A DNA stretch of 42,827 nt from Tannerellaceae bacterium. Its GTDB lineage: Bacteria > Bacteroidota > Bacteroidia > Bacteroidales > Tannerellaceae. The position numbers were made by a program, and so were the translations under genes. The stretch is taken from positions 1-42,827 of the forward strand of contig JAIRRS010000029.1 of NCBI GenBank assembly GCA_031255855.1, in the 5' to 3' direction. The notes under the pieces are model-generated. The model was given only the letters and a program-made list of their open reading frames with translations. It ran no database searches and had not been told where the DNA came from. Each line of letters begins with the position of its first letter. The first letter of the stretch is position 1. Shown here in pieces: positions 1-7,993 of the stretch.

Positions 1-183
1 TATTCGAGCAGATTGGTATGTCCGATTCTGAAAATTATGCCTAATGGGTTATTACTTGAATCAGAAAACCTTTCCTTAAACTCATATACCATTGTACCCA
101 TAGGTATCATACTGTCGGTTATATTCTTTGTCATTTCTCTATTGACTACTGCTTATTGGTATCAAAAAAAAGAAATAAAATGA
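1..183 (+). CDS. ABC-2 permease, C-terminal fragment (LanE/MutE-like)
   Basis: The reading frame is open from base 1 to a TGA at 181-183, giving 60 residues of a gene that starts outside the window. The fragment carries a PNG-containing stretch, one hydrophobic segment (about residues 31-52) and a short basic tail ending KKEIK. This is how permease subunits of lantibiotic immunity transporters (EpiE/MutE/LanE type) usually end. The next permease starts inside its stop codon (ATGA), so the two are translationally coupled. A matching ATPase (LanF-like) would be expected upstream, outside the window. The family call is by resemblance and pairing only; a generic ABC-2 permease is the alternative. 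Confidence 0.6.
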   Translation, partial: YSSRLVCPILKIMPNGLLLESENLSLNSYTIVPIGIILSVIFFVISLLTTAYWYQKKEIK

Positions 184-938
184 AGTTTACAATAAGTAGG
201 CTGTTTTTAGCAGATTGTTTAAAACTAAAACATTCAAGTTACTATCCGATTGTCTTGGGTTGTCCACTTATCATATCTCTATCTTTTATACTTTGGTGTG
301 TATTTATGCTTTACGAACCACAAGATATTTTTCGCTATTATGTATTGGTCTTATCAATTCTATCTCCTGTTATTATTGGTGTGAGTGTATATATTCCATT
401 TGAGATAGAAAAGAAATGCTGCAACTATAAAGAAATGTTGTCAACCAGCCATGGAAGAAAGAAGCAATTAATAAGTAAAATCTGCCTCATTTCCTTATTC
501 TCCTTATTTTCCTTAGTGTTTTCTTCATCTGCCTTTTTCATTATAGTTCAATATTTATCAGGTTATCATTTAAATGTTGAAGCTTATCTGTATTTGATTT
601 TCATTATATATGTCAGTCAATTAATTATTATTTTATTTCATGTATGGATTAGTTTGGCTATCGGAAGGAGTGGTTCGATTGGAATAGGTATTTGTTGCAC
701 TTTTTTAAATTCCCTTTTAATGACTGGATTGGGTACAGGTATATGGCATTGGTTTCCGTGTAGTTGGGGCTCAATGCTATCACATATTTTCATAGCTTGC
801 TATCAAGGGGTTTATTTAACATTAAAAGAAGGTGTTGAATTGATAAATCATACGTTGTATTACTTTATCATCATCACTTTTATTGCATTCTTTTTCTTGC
901 TTTGGTGGTTTTCAAAGTATGAAGACCGGTCATTATAA
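180..938 (+). CDS. ABC-2 permease (LanG/MutG-like immunity permease)
   Basis: A 252-residue integral membrane protein with about six hydrophobic segments and no large soluble domain. Its N-terminus (a basic Leu/Lys-rich helix, then a long hydrophobic segment) matches small ABC-2 permeases that remove bacteriocins from the membrane. An upstream in-frame ATG exists at 156, but the ATG at 180 overlaps the preceding stop as ATGA and gives the usual N-terminus, so 180 is preferred. Together with the preceding gene it would form the two-permease part of a LanFEG-like exporter. The base composition is clearly more AT-rich than the following efflux operon, which suggests a separate origin. The substrate cannot be read from the sequence. 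Confidence 0.65.
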   Translation: MKFTISRLFLADCLKLKHSSYYPIVLGCPLIISLSFILWCVFMLYEPQDIFRYYVLVLSILSPVIIGVSVYIPFEIEKKCCNYKEMLSTSHGRKKQLISKICLISLFSLFSLVFSSSAFFIIVQYLSGYHLNVEAYLYLIFIIYVSQLIIILFHVWISLAIGRSGSIGIGICCTFLNSLLMTGLGTGIWHWFPCSWGSMLSHIFIACYQGVYLTLKEGVELINHTLYYFIIITFIAFFFLLWWFSKYEDRSL

Positions 939-1035
939 CTTTATAGGTAAATTCTAAAGATATTCTGCTACGGCGGTAGGTTAGTCGACTGAAAAGGCGT
1001 TTTCGTCTATAATCTTTTTCCCTGTATGGATATTG

Positions 1036-1067
1036 TTTGCCGGGAGATTCCGGCCTTAGTAGTTTTG
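1036..1067 (+). promoter_or_regulatory. Bacteroidota-type promoter of the tolC-macAB operon
   Basis: TTTG at 1036-1039, a 20-base spacer and TAGTTTTG at 1060-1067 match the Bacteroidota sigma-ABfr consensus (TTTG, about 20 bases, TAnnTTTG). Transcription would begin near 1074, so the in-frame ATG at 1037 cannot be the tolC start. A dyad GCCGG-N6-CCGGC (1039-1054) lies inside the spacer and could be an operator. Confidence 0.7.
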
Positions 1068-1087
1068 CTTTCGTCAAAAAGTTATCA

Positions 1088-2422
1088 ATGAAAAACAATA
1101 TGAAACAAATCCCTTTATTACTACTGACTCTTCTACTTTTGGCAAGCGCCGGGATAAAAGCCGAAGAGACGCGGGTGAAGCGATGGACGCTGCAGGAGTG
1201 TATAGACTACGCACTGGAACAGAATATCCAGGTAAAGAAAAGTAAAGTGGCCCTCCTCTCCGGTGGAGAAGACACGAAGAATGCGCAAGCGCGACTATTC
1301 CCGTCGCTTTCGGCCTCGGTTTCACAGAATCTGGTGAATTATCCTTCCGGTAATGTAGCAACAAACAACAGCTATACCGGCAATTATGGCGTGAATGCCA
1401 ATTGGACCCTGTTTGACGGCAACCGCCGGACAAATACCATCAAACAACAAGAGATTTACGACGAGATAAACCATCTCAACGTAGAGCAAAGCGAAAACGA
1501 TATCCGGATTTCCCTCGTACAGGCTTACATGCAAGTCTTATATGCCTCCGAAGCCGTGCGCATCAATGAAAACACCGTGGAAGTATCAAAAGCACAACAC
1601 GACCGCGCCGGGGAATTATTCAAGGCCGGCTCGATTTCACGGGTAGACCTGGCACAAATGGAAAGCCAATATAGCACGGACAACTACCAACTGGTTGTGG
1701 CGCGAACTACCCTCGACAACTACAAACTGCAACTAAAACAGTTGCTAGAGCTGGATATTACCGAAGAAATGGAAATCGTAATCCCTGAATTGACCCACCA
1801 TGATGTATTAACCCCATTACCCGCCAAAGAACTTGTGTATGCCACTTCATTAGCCGTTATGCCGGAAGTGAAGAGCAGTGAACTAAACAGGGATGTTACC
1901 AGCCTGGAGATAAAGAAAGCAAAGGCCGGCTACTACCCAACGCTCTCCCTCAACGCGGGAATCGGAGCCGGGCACGTATCGGGAAACAACTTCTCCTTTG
2001 GCAATCAGATGTGGGACAGGTTTAACGAGAGCGTCGGCCTGACAATAAGTATCCCTGTCTACAGCAATCGCGACAATAAAACGGCTGTAAACAAAGCGAA
2101 ATATGCCGCTACCACCAGCCAATTGGATTTACTCAATACCCAAAAGGCTCTTTTGCGTACCGTAGAAGGAATCTACCTCGACGCCACCTCTTCACAGAAT
2201 CAATACCTGTCTGCTGCGGAACGAGTGAAATACATCGAAAAGAGCTTTAAACTGACTGAAGAGCAATTTTTCCTGGGCATGAAGAACACCTTGGAACTAC
2301 TCACGGAAAAGAATAATCTGCTAAATGCCCAACAACAGGAATTGCAATCAAAATACATGGCTATTATGAGTATCCAGCTACTGAATATTTACCAGAAAAA
2401 GCCTATCGACATCATATATTAA
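1088..2422 (+). CDS. tolC: TolC-family outer-membrane efflux protein
   Basis: An outer-membrane channel that would complete the tripartite exporter formed with the following adaptor, ATPase and permease genes. The protein starts with a signal peptide (basic start, a Leu-rich core, then AGIKA just before EET), followed by WTLQECIDYALEQN, the typical opening of the OEP domain. Two OEP-like halves follow, rich in coiled-coil helices. The length, about 444 residues, is normal. The start at 1088 is preferred because the promoter -7 box lies at 1060-1067; 1100 is also possible. The stop overlaps the start of the next gene by one base (TAATG). Confidence 0.9.
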   Translation: MKNNMKQIPLLLLTLLLLASAGIKAEETRVKRWTLQECIDYALEQNIQVKKSKVALLSGGEDTKNAQARLFPSLSASVSQNLVNYPSGNVATNNSYTGNYGVNANWTLFDGNRRTNTIKQQEIYDEINHLNVEQSENDIRISLVQAYMQVLYASEAVRINENTVEVSKAQHDRAGELFKAGSISRVDLAQMESQYSTDNYQLVVARTTLDNYKLQLKQLLELDITEEMEIVIPELTHHDVLTPLPAKELVYATSLAVMPEVKSSELNRDVTSLEIKKAKAGYYPTLSLNAGIGAGHVSGNNFSFGNQMWDRFNESVGLTISIPVYSNRDNKTAVNKAKYAATTSQLDLLNTQKALLRTVEGIYLDATSSQNQYLSAAERVKYIEKSFKLTEEQFFLGMKNTLELLTEKNNLLNAQQQELQSKYMAIMSIQLLNIYQKKPIDIIY

Positions 2423-3642
2423 TGAAACAATTAAAAATAAACAGTATGAAAAAGAACAGAAAAATAATCATCGGGCTGGCGGCCGTTGCCATTGCTGCCG
2501 TTTGCCTCTTCCTCTTCACCGGAAAAACGGCAAAGAACTCATTCCGGTTGGAAATGACACATGCCAGCCGCACAACTATCTCCAATTCCGTTACAGCAAC
2601 AGGCACGGTAGAGCCTGTAGTAAAGGTAGAAGTAGGAACGCAAGTGTCGGGCATCATAGACAAAATCTATGTAGACTTCAATAGCGAAGTAACAAAAGGA
2701 CAGCTAATTGCCGAAATGGACAAAATAAACCTGCAGGCCGAGCTCCTTTCCAAAGAAGCCGATCTGGCCAACAGCAAAACGGAATATGAATACCAGCAGC
2801 GCAATTATGCCCGCAGCAAAACACTCTACGAAAAGCAACTAATCAGCGATACGGAATACGAAACGGCTACCTATAACTATGAAAGAGCTAAAAGCAGCTA
2901 CGACCGCAACAAAGCAGACATGACAAGAGTGCGCCGCAATTTGGAATACGCCATCATCACAAGCCCGATAGACGGCGTAGTCATCAACCGCGCTGTGGAA
3001 GAAGGACAAACGGTTGCGGCGGGTTTCAGTACTCCGACCTTGTTTACAATCGCCAACGACCTGACCCAGATGCGTGTAATTGCCGATGTAGACGAAGCAG
3101 ACATTGGCCAGGTGGAAGAGGGGCAAAATGTGAAATTCGCCGTAGACGCTTATCCGAATGATGTGTTTGAAGGAAAAGTAACTCAAGTGAGGCTGGAAGC
3201 AACCATCACCTCCAATGTCGTAACCTATGAGGTGGTTATCAGCGCCTATAATCCCGACCTCAAACTAAAACCGGGCCTGACTGCCAACGTAACCATTTAT
3301 ACCCTGGAGCGTCCCGACGTGCTGACAGTCCCCGGCAAAGCGCTCCGCTTTATTCCCGATACCGAACAACTGGAGGCGATGAACCTCACAGTGGAAGAAG
3401 CCCTGACGGAAGCCTTTCCCGGCAAACGGATCGTCTGGCAAAAAAACGGGAACACCCTGAAACCAAAGATGATCTCCGTAGGAACATCCAGCCTGAACAT
3501 GGTGGAAGTGACCGATGGCCTTTCCGATGGAGAAGAGATCGTTTTGGAACTGGCCTCCGCCAACTCGGCAATGCCGGATGGACCGGGCAATAGAAACCCT
3601 TTCATGCCAGGCCCCCGGGGAAACAACAGGAATAACAGGTGA
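2422..3642 (+). CDS. macA: MacA/HlyD-like periplasmic adaptor of an ABC efflux pump
   Basis: A membrane-fusion protein bridging the inner-membrane ABC permease and TolC. One transmembrane anchor lies at about residues 14-33, followed by a lipoyl-like half (VEVGTQVSGIIDKIYVD, from about 68), an alpha-helical hairpin (about 100-165), the second lipoyl half (SPIDGVVINRAVEEGQTV) and a beta-barrel domain. The C-terminal tail is Pro/Gly/Asn/Arg rich and probably unstructured. Its start overlaps the tolC stop, and the ATPase gene follows 18 bases later. MacA is the closest named family; the substrate (drug, peptide or lipid) is unknown. Confidence 0.9.
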   Translation: MKQLKINSMKKNRKIIIGLAAVAIAAVCLFLFTGKTAKNSFRLEMTHASRTTISNSVTATGTVEPVVKVEVGTQVSGIIDKIYVDFNSEVTKGQLIAEMDKINLQAELLSKEADLANSKTEYEYQQRNYARSKTLYEKQLISDTEYETATYNYERAKSSYDRNKADMTRVRRNLEYAIITSPIDGVVINRAVEEGQTVAAGFSTPTLFTIANDLTQMRVIADVDEADIGQVEEGQNVKFAVDAYPNDVFEGKVTQVRLEATITSNVVTYEVVISAYNPDLKLKPGLTANVTIYTLERPDVLTVPGKALRFIPDTEQLEAMNLTVEEALTEAFPGKRIVWQKNGNTLKPKMISVGTSSLNMVEVTDGLSDGEEIVLELASANSAMPDGPGNRNPFMPGPRGNNRNNR

Positions 3643-3660
3643 TAACACATACCTACGGAA

Positions 3661-4464
3661 ATGAAAACAGAAAATATACACACGCACAACTCCCCGGCAA
3701 GCCCCTCCCCCAAGGGGGCAAGGGGAAAAGAAATTATCAGGCTCGAACACATCGCCCGCGATTTTCATGTGGGCGACGAAGTAGTACATGCCCTGCGTGA
3801 CGTCTCCTTTACAATACGCGAAGGCGAATTTGTAACCATCATGGGATCTTCAGGCTCAGGAAAAAGCACTTTGCTCAACACCTTGGGATGCCTTGATACG
3901 CCCACGCGCGGCGAATACTATCTCGACGGAACCTCCGTCCGCACAATGGGGAAAAACTCGCGCGCAACTCTGCGCAACCGCAAAATCGGGTTCGTGTTCC
4001 AAAGCTATAACCTTTTGCCCAAAACAACGGCGATTGAAAACGTAGAGCTGCCCCTCCTGTACAATCCCTCTTACAATGCTTCGTCGCGAAAACAAAAAGC
4101 AATCGAATCACTCAAAGCCGTAGGGCTGGGCGACCGGCTAAACCATAGAAGCAACCAGATGTCGGGAGGGCAAATGCAACGGGTAGCCATTGCCCGCGCC
4201 TTAGTAAACGACCCGGCGGTTATCCTCGCCGATGAAGCAACCGGCAACCTGGATACGCGCACTAGTTATGATATCCTGGTACTCTTCCAGCGCCTGCACG
4301 CCGAAGGACGTACTATTATCTTCGTTACGCACAACCCGGAAATTTCGACATACAGCGGCCGGAACATCTTGCTGAAAGACGGGCGCGTCGTCGCTGATAC
4401 AGAAAACAACACCATCCAATCGGCGGCCGAAGCGTTTGCCAAACTACCCGTCGAGGAAGATTAA
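3661..4464 (+). CDS. MacB/LolD-type ABC transporter ATPase
   Basis: The nucleotide-binding subunit of the efflux pump; here ATPase and permease are separate genes rather than fused as in MacB. Visible motifs are Walker [10 protein letters not shown] (62-70), Q-loop Q114, signature MSGGQ (167-171), Walker B ending [12 protein letters not shown] (187-198) and the H-loop histidine H224. The family's usual DEPTGNLD reads DEATGNLD here. The first ~23 residues are an extension absent from typical LolD/MacB ATPases; part of it is encoded by a C/G-rich hairpin (3702-3725). No ATG, GTG or TTG lies between that hairpin and the conserved core, so the extension is probably translated. Confidence 0.9.
   Translation: MKTENIHTHNSPASPSPKGARGKEIIRLEHIARDFHVGDEVVHALRDVSFTIREGEFVTIMGSSGSGKSTLLNTLGCLDTPTRGEYYLDGTSVRTMGKNSRATLRNRKIGFVFQSYNLLPKTTAIENVELPLLYNPSYNASSRKQKAIESLKAVGLGDRLNHRSNQMSGGQMQRVAIARALVNDPAVILADEATGNLDTRTSYDILVLFQRLHAEGRTIIFVTHNPEISTYSGRNILLKDGRVVADTENNTIQSAAEAFAKLPVEED
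3702..3725 (+). repeat. C/G-rich inverted repeat inside a coding region
   Basis: CCCCTCCCCC (3702-3711), an AA loop, GGGGG, CAA, then GGGG (3714-3725) form an almost perfect hairpin in frame near the start of the ATPase gene, encoding a Ser/Pro/Lys/Gly stretch. It looks like a small interspersed palindrome rather than part of the ATPase fold. Confidence 0.5.
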
Positions 4465-4488
4465 TAACTCGCTTCAACCTTTAAAAAA

Positions 4489-5709
4489 ATGAACATTGCA
4501 AACTTAATAAAAATAGCCTTAAAGGCGCTGGCCAACAATAAAATGCGCGGCTTCCTCACAATGCTTGGCATCATCATCGGCGTTGCGTCTGTTATCACGA
4601 TGCTGGCCATTGGCCAGGGCTCAAAGAAAAGCATCCAGTCCCAAATCAGCGAAATGGGATCAAATATGATTATGATACAGCCGGGAGCCGATATGCGCGG
4701 AGGAGTGAGGCAAAGCGCGTCGGCGATGGAAACATTAAAACTGGCCGATTATGAAAACATCGCCGTCGAAACACGTTACCTCGCCGCTGTATCCCCCACA
4801 GTCAACAGCAGTGGGCAAGTAATCTATGGCGCCAACAATAAACCAAGCACCATCTATGGCGTAAACCAGGATTACCTCGAAATACGCCGTTACAGCATTG
4901 GCGACGGGAATATGTTTACCGAACAAGACATTACCAGTGCGGCAAAAGTCTGCGTAGTAGGAAAAACAGTGGTAGACGAATTATTTACCAACGGGGAAAA
5001 TCCCATAGGGAAAATAATCCGCTTCAACAAAATCCCATTCACCATCGTCGGCATACTTACCAATAAAGGATACAACAGCATGGGAATGGATCAAGACGAC
5101 ATCATCTTAGCCCCGTTTACCACCATCCAGAAACGGGTTTTGGCCATCACCCACCTGCAAGGAATTAACGCCTCCGCCATCAAAGAAGAATATACCGAAC
5201 AAGCCATCAGCGAAATAGCAGACATATTGCGCCGGAACCACAAGCTGAAACCAGACGACGACGATGATTTCACCATCCGCTCGATGGAAGAACTCAGCTC
5301 GATGATGACGTCTACGATGAATATCCTGACCGTCCTGCTCGCGTCGGTAGCCGGCATATCACTACTGGTTGGCGGTATCGGTATTATGAACATCATGTAT
5401 GTATCGGTAACAGAACGAACGCGCGAAATCGGACTGCGCATGAGCATTGGGGCAAAAGGCGTCGACATCCTCTCCCAATTCCTCATCGAATCCATCCTGA
5501 TTAGCGTCACCGGGGGATTAATCGGCGTCTTGCTGGGCGTGCTTTTATCACTGCTTGTAAACTTCGGGATAAACTTCCCTATTTACATACAGGCTTGGAG
5601 TATCCTCCTCTCATTTGGCGTATGCACCCTCACAGGCATATTCTTCGGATGGTACCCGGCCAAAAAAGCAGCGCAGTTAGACCCGATAGAAGCCATCCGT
5701 TTCGAATAA
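4489..5709 (+). CDS. MacB-like ABC permease (MacB_PCD + FtsX domains)
   Basis: The inner-membrane permease partner of the preceding ATPase. The N-terminus has the family pattern NKMRGFLTMLGIIIGVASVI (first membrane helix, about 20-42). A periplasmic MacB_PCD domain of roughly 230 residues follows. The C-terminal FtsX domain begins near residue 283 with the segment SLLVGGIGIMNIMYVSVTER; TREIGLRMSIGAK lies between the membrane helices. It ends with the usual DPIEAIRFE. The length of 406 residues matches the permease half of MacB. It lies 24 bases after the ATPase gene and 16 before the kinase gene, so all five genes probably share one transcript. Confidence 0.9.
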   Translation: MNIANLIKIALKALANNKMRGFLTMLGIIIGVASVITMLAIGQGSKKSIQSQISEMGSNMIMIQPGADMRGGVRQSASAMETLKLADYENIAVETRYLAAVSPTVNSSGQVIYGANNKPSTIYGVNQDYLEIRRYSIGDGNMFTEQDITSAAKVCVVGKTVVDELFTNGENPIGKIIRFNKIPFTIVGILTNKGYNSMGMDQDDIILAPFTTIQKRVLAITHLQGINASAIKEEYTEQAISEIADILRRNHKLKPDDDDDFTIRSMEELSSMMTSTMNILTVLLASVAGISLLVGGIGIMNIMYVSVTERTREIGLRMSIGAKGVDILSQFLIESILISVTGGLIGVLLGVLLSLLVNFGINFPIYIQAWSILLSFGVCTLTGIFFGWYPAKKAAQLDPIEAIRFE

Positions 5710-5725
5710 AACATATATTTGCCCC

Positions 5726-6817
5726 ATGAAACACGACACCACACACGGCAATCAGCCGGTATCCGCGTTAACAAGCCCTCCCAAGCGATTGGGATGGCTT
5801 ATGCATGTCCTGCCCTGGGGGATGCTGTTGCTATTCCCTTTTCTATTCATCGGCAGCAACTCCGACCGTCCCGCCATCTCCTGGCACGACTATCTCCGCT
5901 TCGTACTCCTCCTGGCGGGCATCGCCTTCGCCTTCTATGCCAATTACCTCTACCTGATCAAGCGCTTCCTTTTTGCCCGGCAAACAGGATGGTATTTGCT
6001 CAGCAACCTGCTGCTCTTTACGCTAGCCATCCTTGTTACACACCTGTTGATGCGCTACATACCCGATTCGGAAGAAGGGCGAAGGGAGCTACCGAAGGCA
6101 TTCCCCTGGAAGTTTCATATCCTGTTTGTTGTCTTCGACTACGTAAAATACTTCATCGTCGCGGCAATAAGTGTGGCGTTCGGAATGACAGGCAACTGGT
6201 ATAAAACAGAGGCAGGGCGTAAAGAGTTGGAACAAAGCCGGACGGAAGCCGAGCTTCAAAACCTTAAAAGCCAGTTGAATCCTCATTTTTTGTTTAATAC
6301 CCTGAACAATATATATAGCCTGATCGCAATCAGTCCCGAACAGGCGCAAGAAGCCGTACACGACCTCAGCCGGTTGCTGCGCTACGTGTTATATGAAAGC
6401 AGCGTCCCTTTGGTAACGGTAGGGAAAGAGCTCGACTTCCTGCACAATTACATCGAATTGATGCGTATCCGCCTGCCGGGACATGCCGGGATAAAAACCG
6501 GAATACAGACAACTTCGCCCGAAACGCTGATTGCGCCGCTATTGTTTATTACACTGATAGAAAATGCTTTCAAACACGGAGTGAGCAACAATAAGCCCTC
6601 CTTTATACACATTGAGGTAACGTCGGATAGTAGCCAAATCACCTGTTCCATCAGCAACAGCTATTTTCCTAAAGATGATAACGACAAAAGCGGGTCGGGC
6701 ATTGGCCTTGTAAACCTGCACAAACGTTTAAACCTCCTCTATCCCGGTAAATACACCTTTGCCTACGGGCAGGAAGGAGACGCCTATATCTGTAAATTAG
6801 CGCTGGTTTTGTCTTAA
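5726..6817 (+). CDS. LytS/YehU-type sensor histidine kinase (His_kinase family)
   Basis: A membrane-bound kinase with four hydrophobic segments in residues ~25-155 and a cytoplasmic kinase part. The phospho-acceptor is H187 in LNPHFLFNTLNNIYSL (His_kinase, PF06580). The ATP-binding half shows ENAFKHG (279-285) and GSGIGLVNLHKRL (from 323). Such kinases are normally followed by a LytTR response regulator; here the next gene is on the opposite strand and is a TPR protein, so the kinase is an orphan in this window. Its position directly after the MacAB-TolC genes suggests it senses a signal linked to that pump, but the partner regulator must be encoded elsewhere. Confidence 0.88.
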   Translation: MKHDTTHGNQPVSALTSPPKRLGWLMHVLPWGMLLLFPFLFIGSNSDRPAISWHDYLRFVLLLAGIAFAFYANYLYLIKRFLFARQTGWYLLSNLLLFTLAILVTHLLMRYIPDSEEGRRELPKAFPWKFHILFVVFDYVKYFIVAAISVAFGMTGNWYKTEAGRKELEQSRTEAELQNLKSQLNPHFLFNTLNNIYSLIAISPEQAQEAVHDLSRLLRYVLYESSVPLVTVGKELDFLHNYIELMRIRLPGHAGIKTGIQTTSPETLIAPLLFITLIENAFKHGVSNNKPSFIHIEVTSDSSQITCSISNSYFPKDDNDKSGSGIGLVNLHKRLNLLYPGKYTFAYGQEGDAYICKLALVLS

Positions 6818-6880
6818 AATCCACCGGGTTCATCGTATTTTTGGCTTACGTGAACCTAAGAATAGCATCTGGGTAGTTGC

Positions 6881-7834
6881 TTAATAAATCCCGCCTTTGT
6901 ACATATCGTCGAAACCAGACTGTTTTGCCGCTTCTTCTTTTCCCGGGATTAGTTCTTCTGCGGTTTTTTTATCCTTTCCGGCGCCTTCTTTATCACCTGA
7001 TAATTCTTTTGCGCGAGCCCTTTCATCGTATGCTTTTGCAAAGTCGGGTTTAAGCTCGATGACTTCGTCGAGAAAAGAAATAGCTTCTTCCAACTTTCCT
7101 GTATTAATCAACAAGATAGCGGAAAACAATGATGCGTCGGCGTTGAAAGGATTTAATTCCAAAACCTGTTTATAGTCGTCTGCGGCCGCAGAAAAATCAC
7201 CCGTTTTCTCATGGATTTGCCCTCTTAGGAGGTAAACGGATTCTTCCCCTGGCGCCAATTCGATGGCCTTTTCTATGTCGGGTAAAGCCTCCGTGGGCCG
7301 GTTCATTTCCATGAAAACTTCCGCGCGGAGCAGGTAGGCGTCGGTGAAATCTTCTTTGAGCGCAACAGCCCTGGTTAAATCGCTGACAGCCCCGGCTAAA
7401 TCGTGCGTCGCCTTTTTGGCTTTTCCCAAAAGGAACCAAGCCGCATAGTTTGACTTGTCCAACGAAAGGATATATAGGCAATCCTCCATTGCTTCCTTCT
7501 CTTTATCTATTAAAAAGAGGACATTTACGCGGGTGAGGCGAGCCGGTATGCTGGCTGGTTCCAATTCCACCATGCGATTGGCAAGTGTCGAGGCGTTGTC
7601 GAAGTCGTGACTACTTATGTAGGCAGCAACAAGGTAGTTCATCGTTTCGAAATCGTCTTGGATATCCAAGGCGGCAGTGAAGCATTTGATCGCGTATGGG
7701 ATGTGGCCCATGCGCTGGGCGCGGATGCCGTCGTATTTGAAGATATCGAAATTCTTCCGGTCTGTTTTAGCGATTGTTCCCGGGGTGTTTTCCGGTTTTG
7801 CTGATGAAAACAAAGATTTGAAAAAGTTTCTCAT
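6881..7834 (-). CDS. TPR-repeat protein
   Basis: 317 residues made almost entirely of tetratricopeptide repeats (about six to seven units between residues 35 and 295), for example AWFLLGKAKKATHDLAGAVS followed by AYLLRAEVFMEMNRPTEALP. There is no signal peptide or membrane helix; the N-terminus (RNFFKSLFSSAKPEN) is basic and Ser-rich and the protein is probably cytoplasmic. The C-terminus is Lys/Glu rich. TPR proteins act as binding scaffolds; no partner can be named. It stands alone between two genes on the other strand. Confidence 0.8.
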   Translation of the reverse strand: MRNFFKSLFSSAKPENTPGTIAKTDRKNFDIFKYDGIRAQRMGHIPYAIKCFTAALDIQDDFETMNYLVAAYISSHDFDNASTLANRMVELEPASIPARLTRVNVLFLIDKEKEAMEDCLYILSLDKSNYAAWFLLGKAKKATHDLAGAVSDLTRAVALKEDFTDAYLLRAEVFMEMNRPTEALPDIEKAIELAPGEESVYLLRGQIHEKTGDFSAAADDYKQVLELNPFNADASLFSAILLINTGKLEEAISFLDEVIELKPDFAKAYDERARAKELSGDKEGAGKDKKTAEELIPGKEEAAKQSGFDDMYKGGIY

Positions 7835-7910
7835 GGTTGTTATCGTTTATTGATTGGGCAAAAGTAAGGATTTTAGGATTAATTTAACAAATAAGGAGGG
7901 AGGTAAAAAT

Positions 7911-7938
7911 TGTACTGTCATTTTATTTGTTATCTTTG
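7911..7938 (+). promoter_or_regulatory. Promoter of nhaC
   Basis: TTG at 7911-7913 and TATCTTTG at 7931-7938, spaced 17 bases, fit the Bacteroidota promoter form. A short dyad CGGTA-ATCAA-TACCG (7941-7955) falls at the predicted transcription start and could be an operator or a 5' hairpin. Confidence 0.65.
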
Positions 7939-7993
7939 TCCGGTAATCAATACCGAACCAAAAACAAAAATGACCTAAATAACCTTATCCTTT

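Noticed and set aside
987..1007. Hairpin GAC-T-GAAAA / TTTTC-GTC after the first permease
   Set aside because: The stem is bulged and the following T-run is separated from it; it could be a terminator but support is weak.
3265..3789. 174-codon minus-strand ORF across the macA/ATPase junction
   Set aside because: Both plus-strand genes there are well supported; the translation is Cys/His/Phe rich in the way shadow frames are.
6827..6856. Terminator after the kinase gene
   Set aside because: GGTTCA and TGAACC pair over only six bases with an 18-base loop and no T-run, too weak to call.
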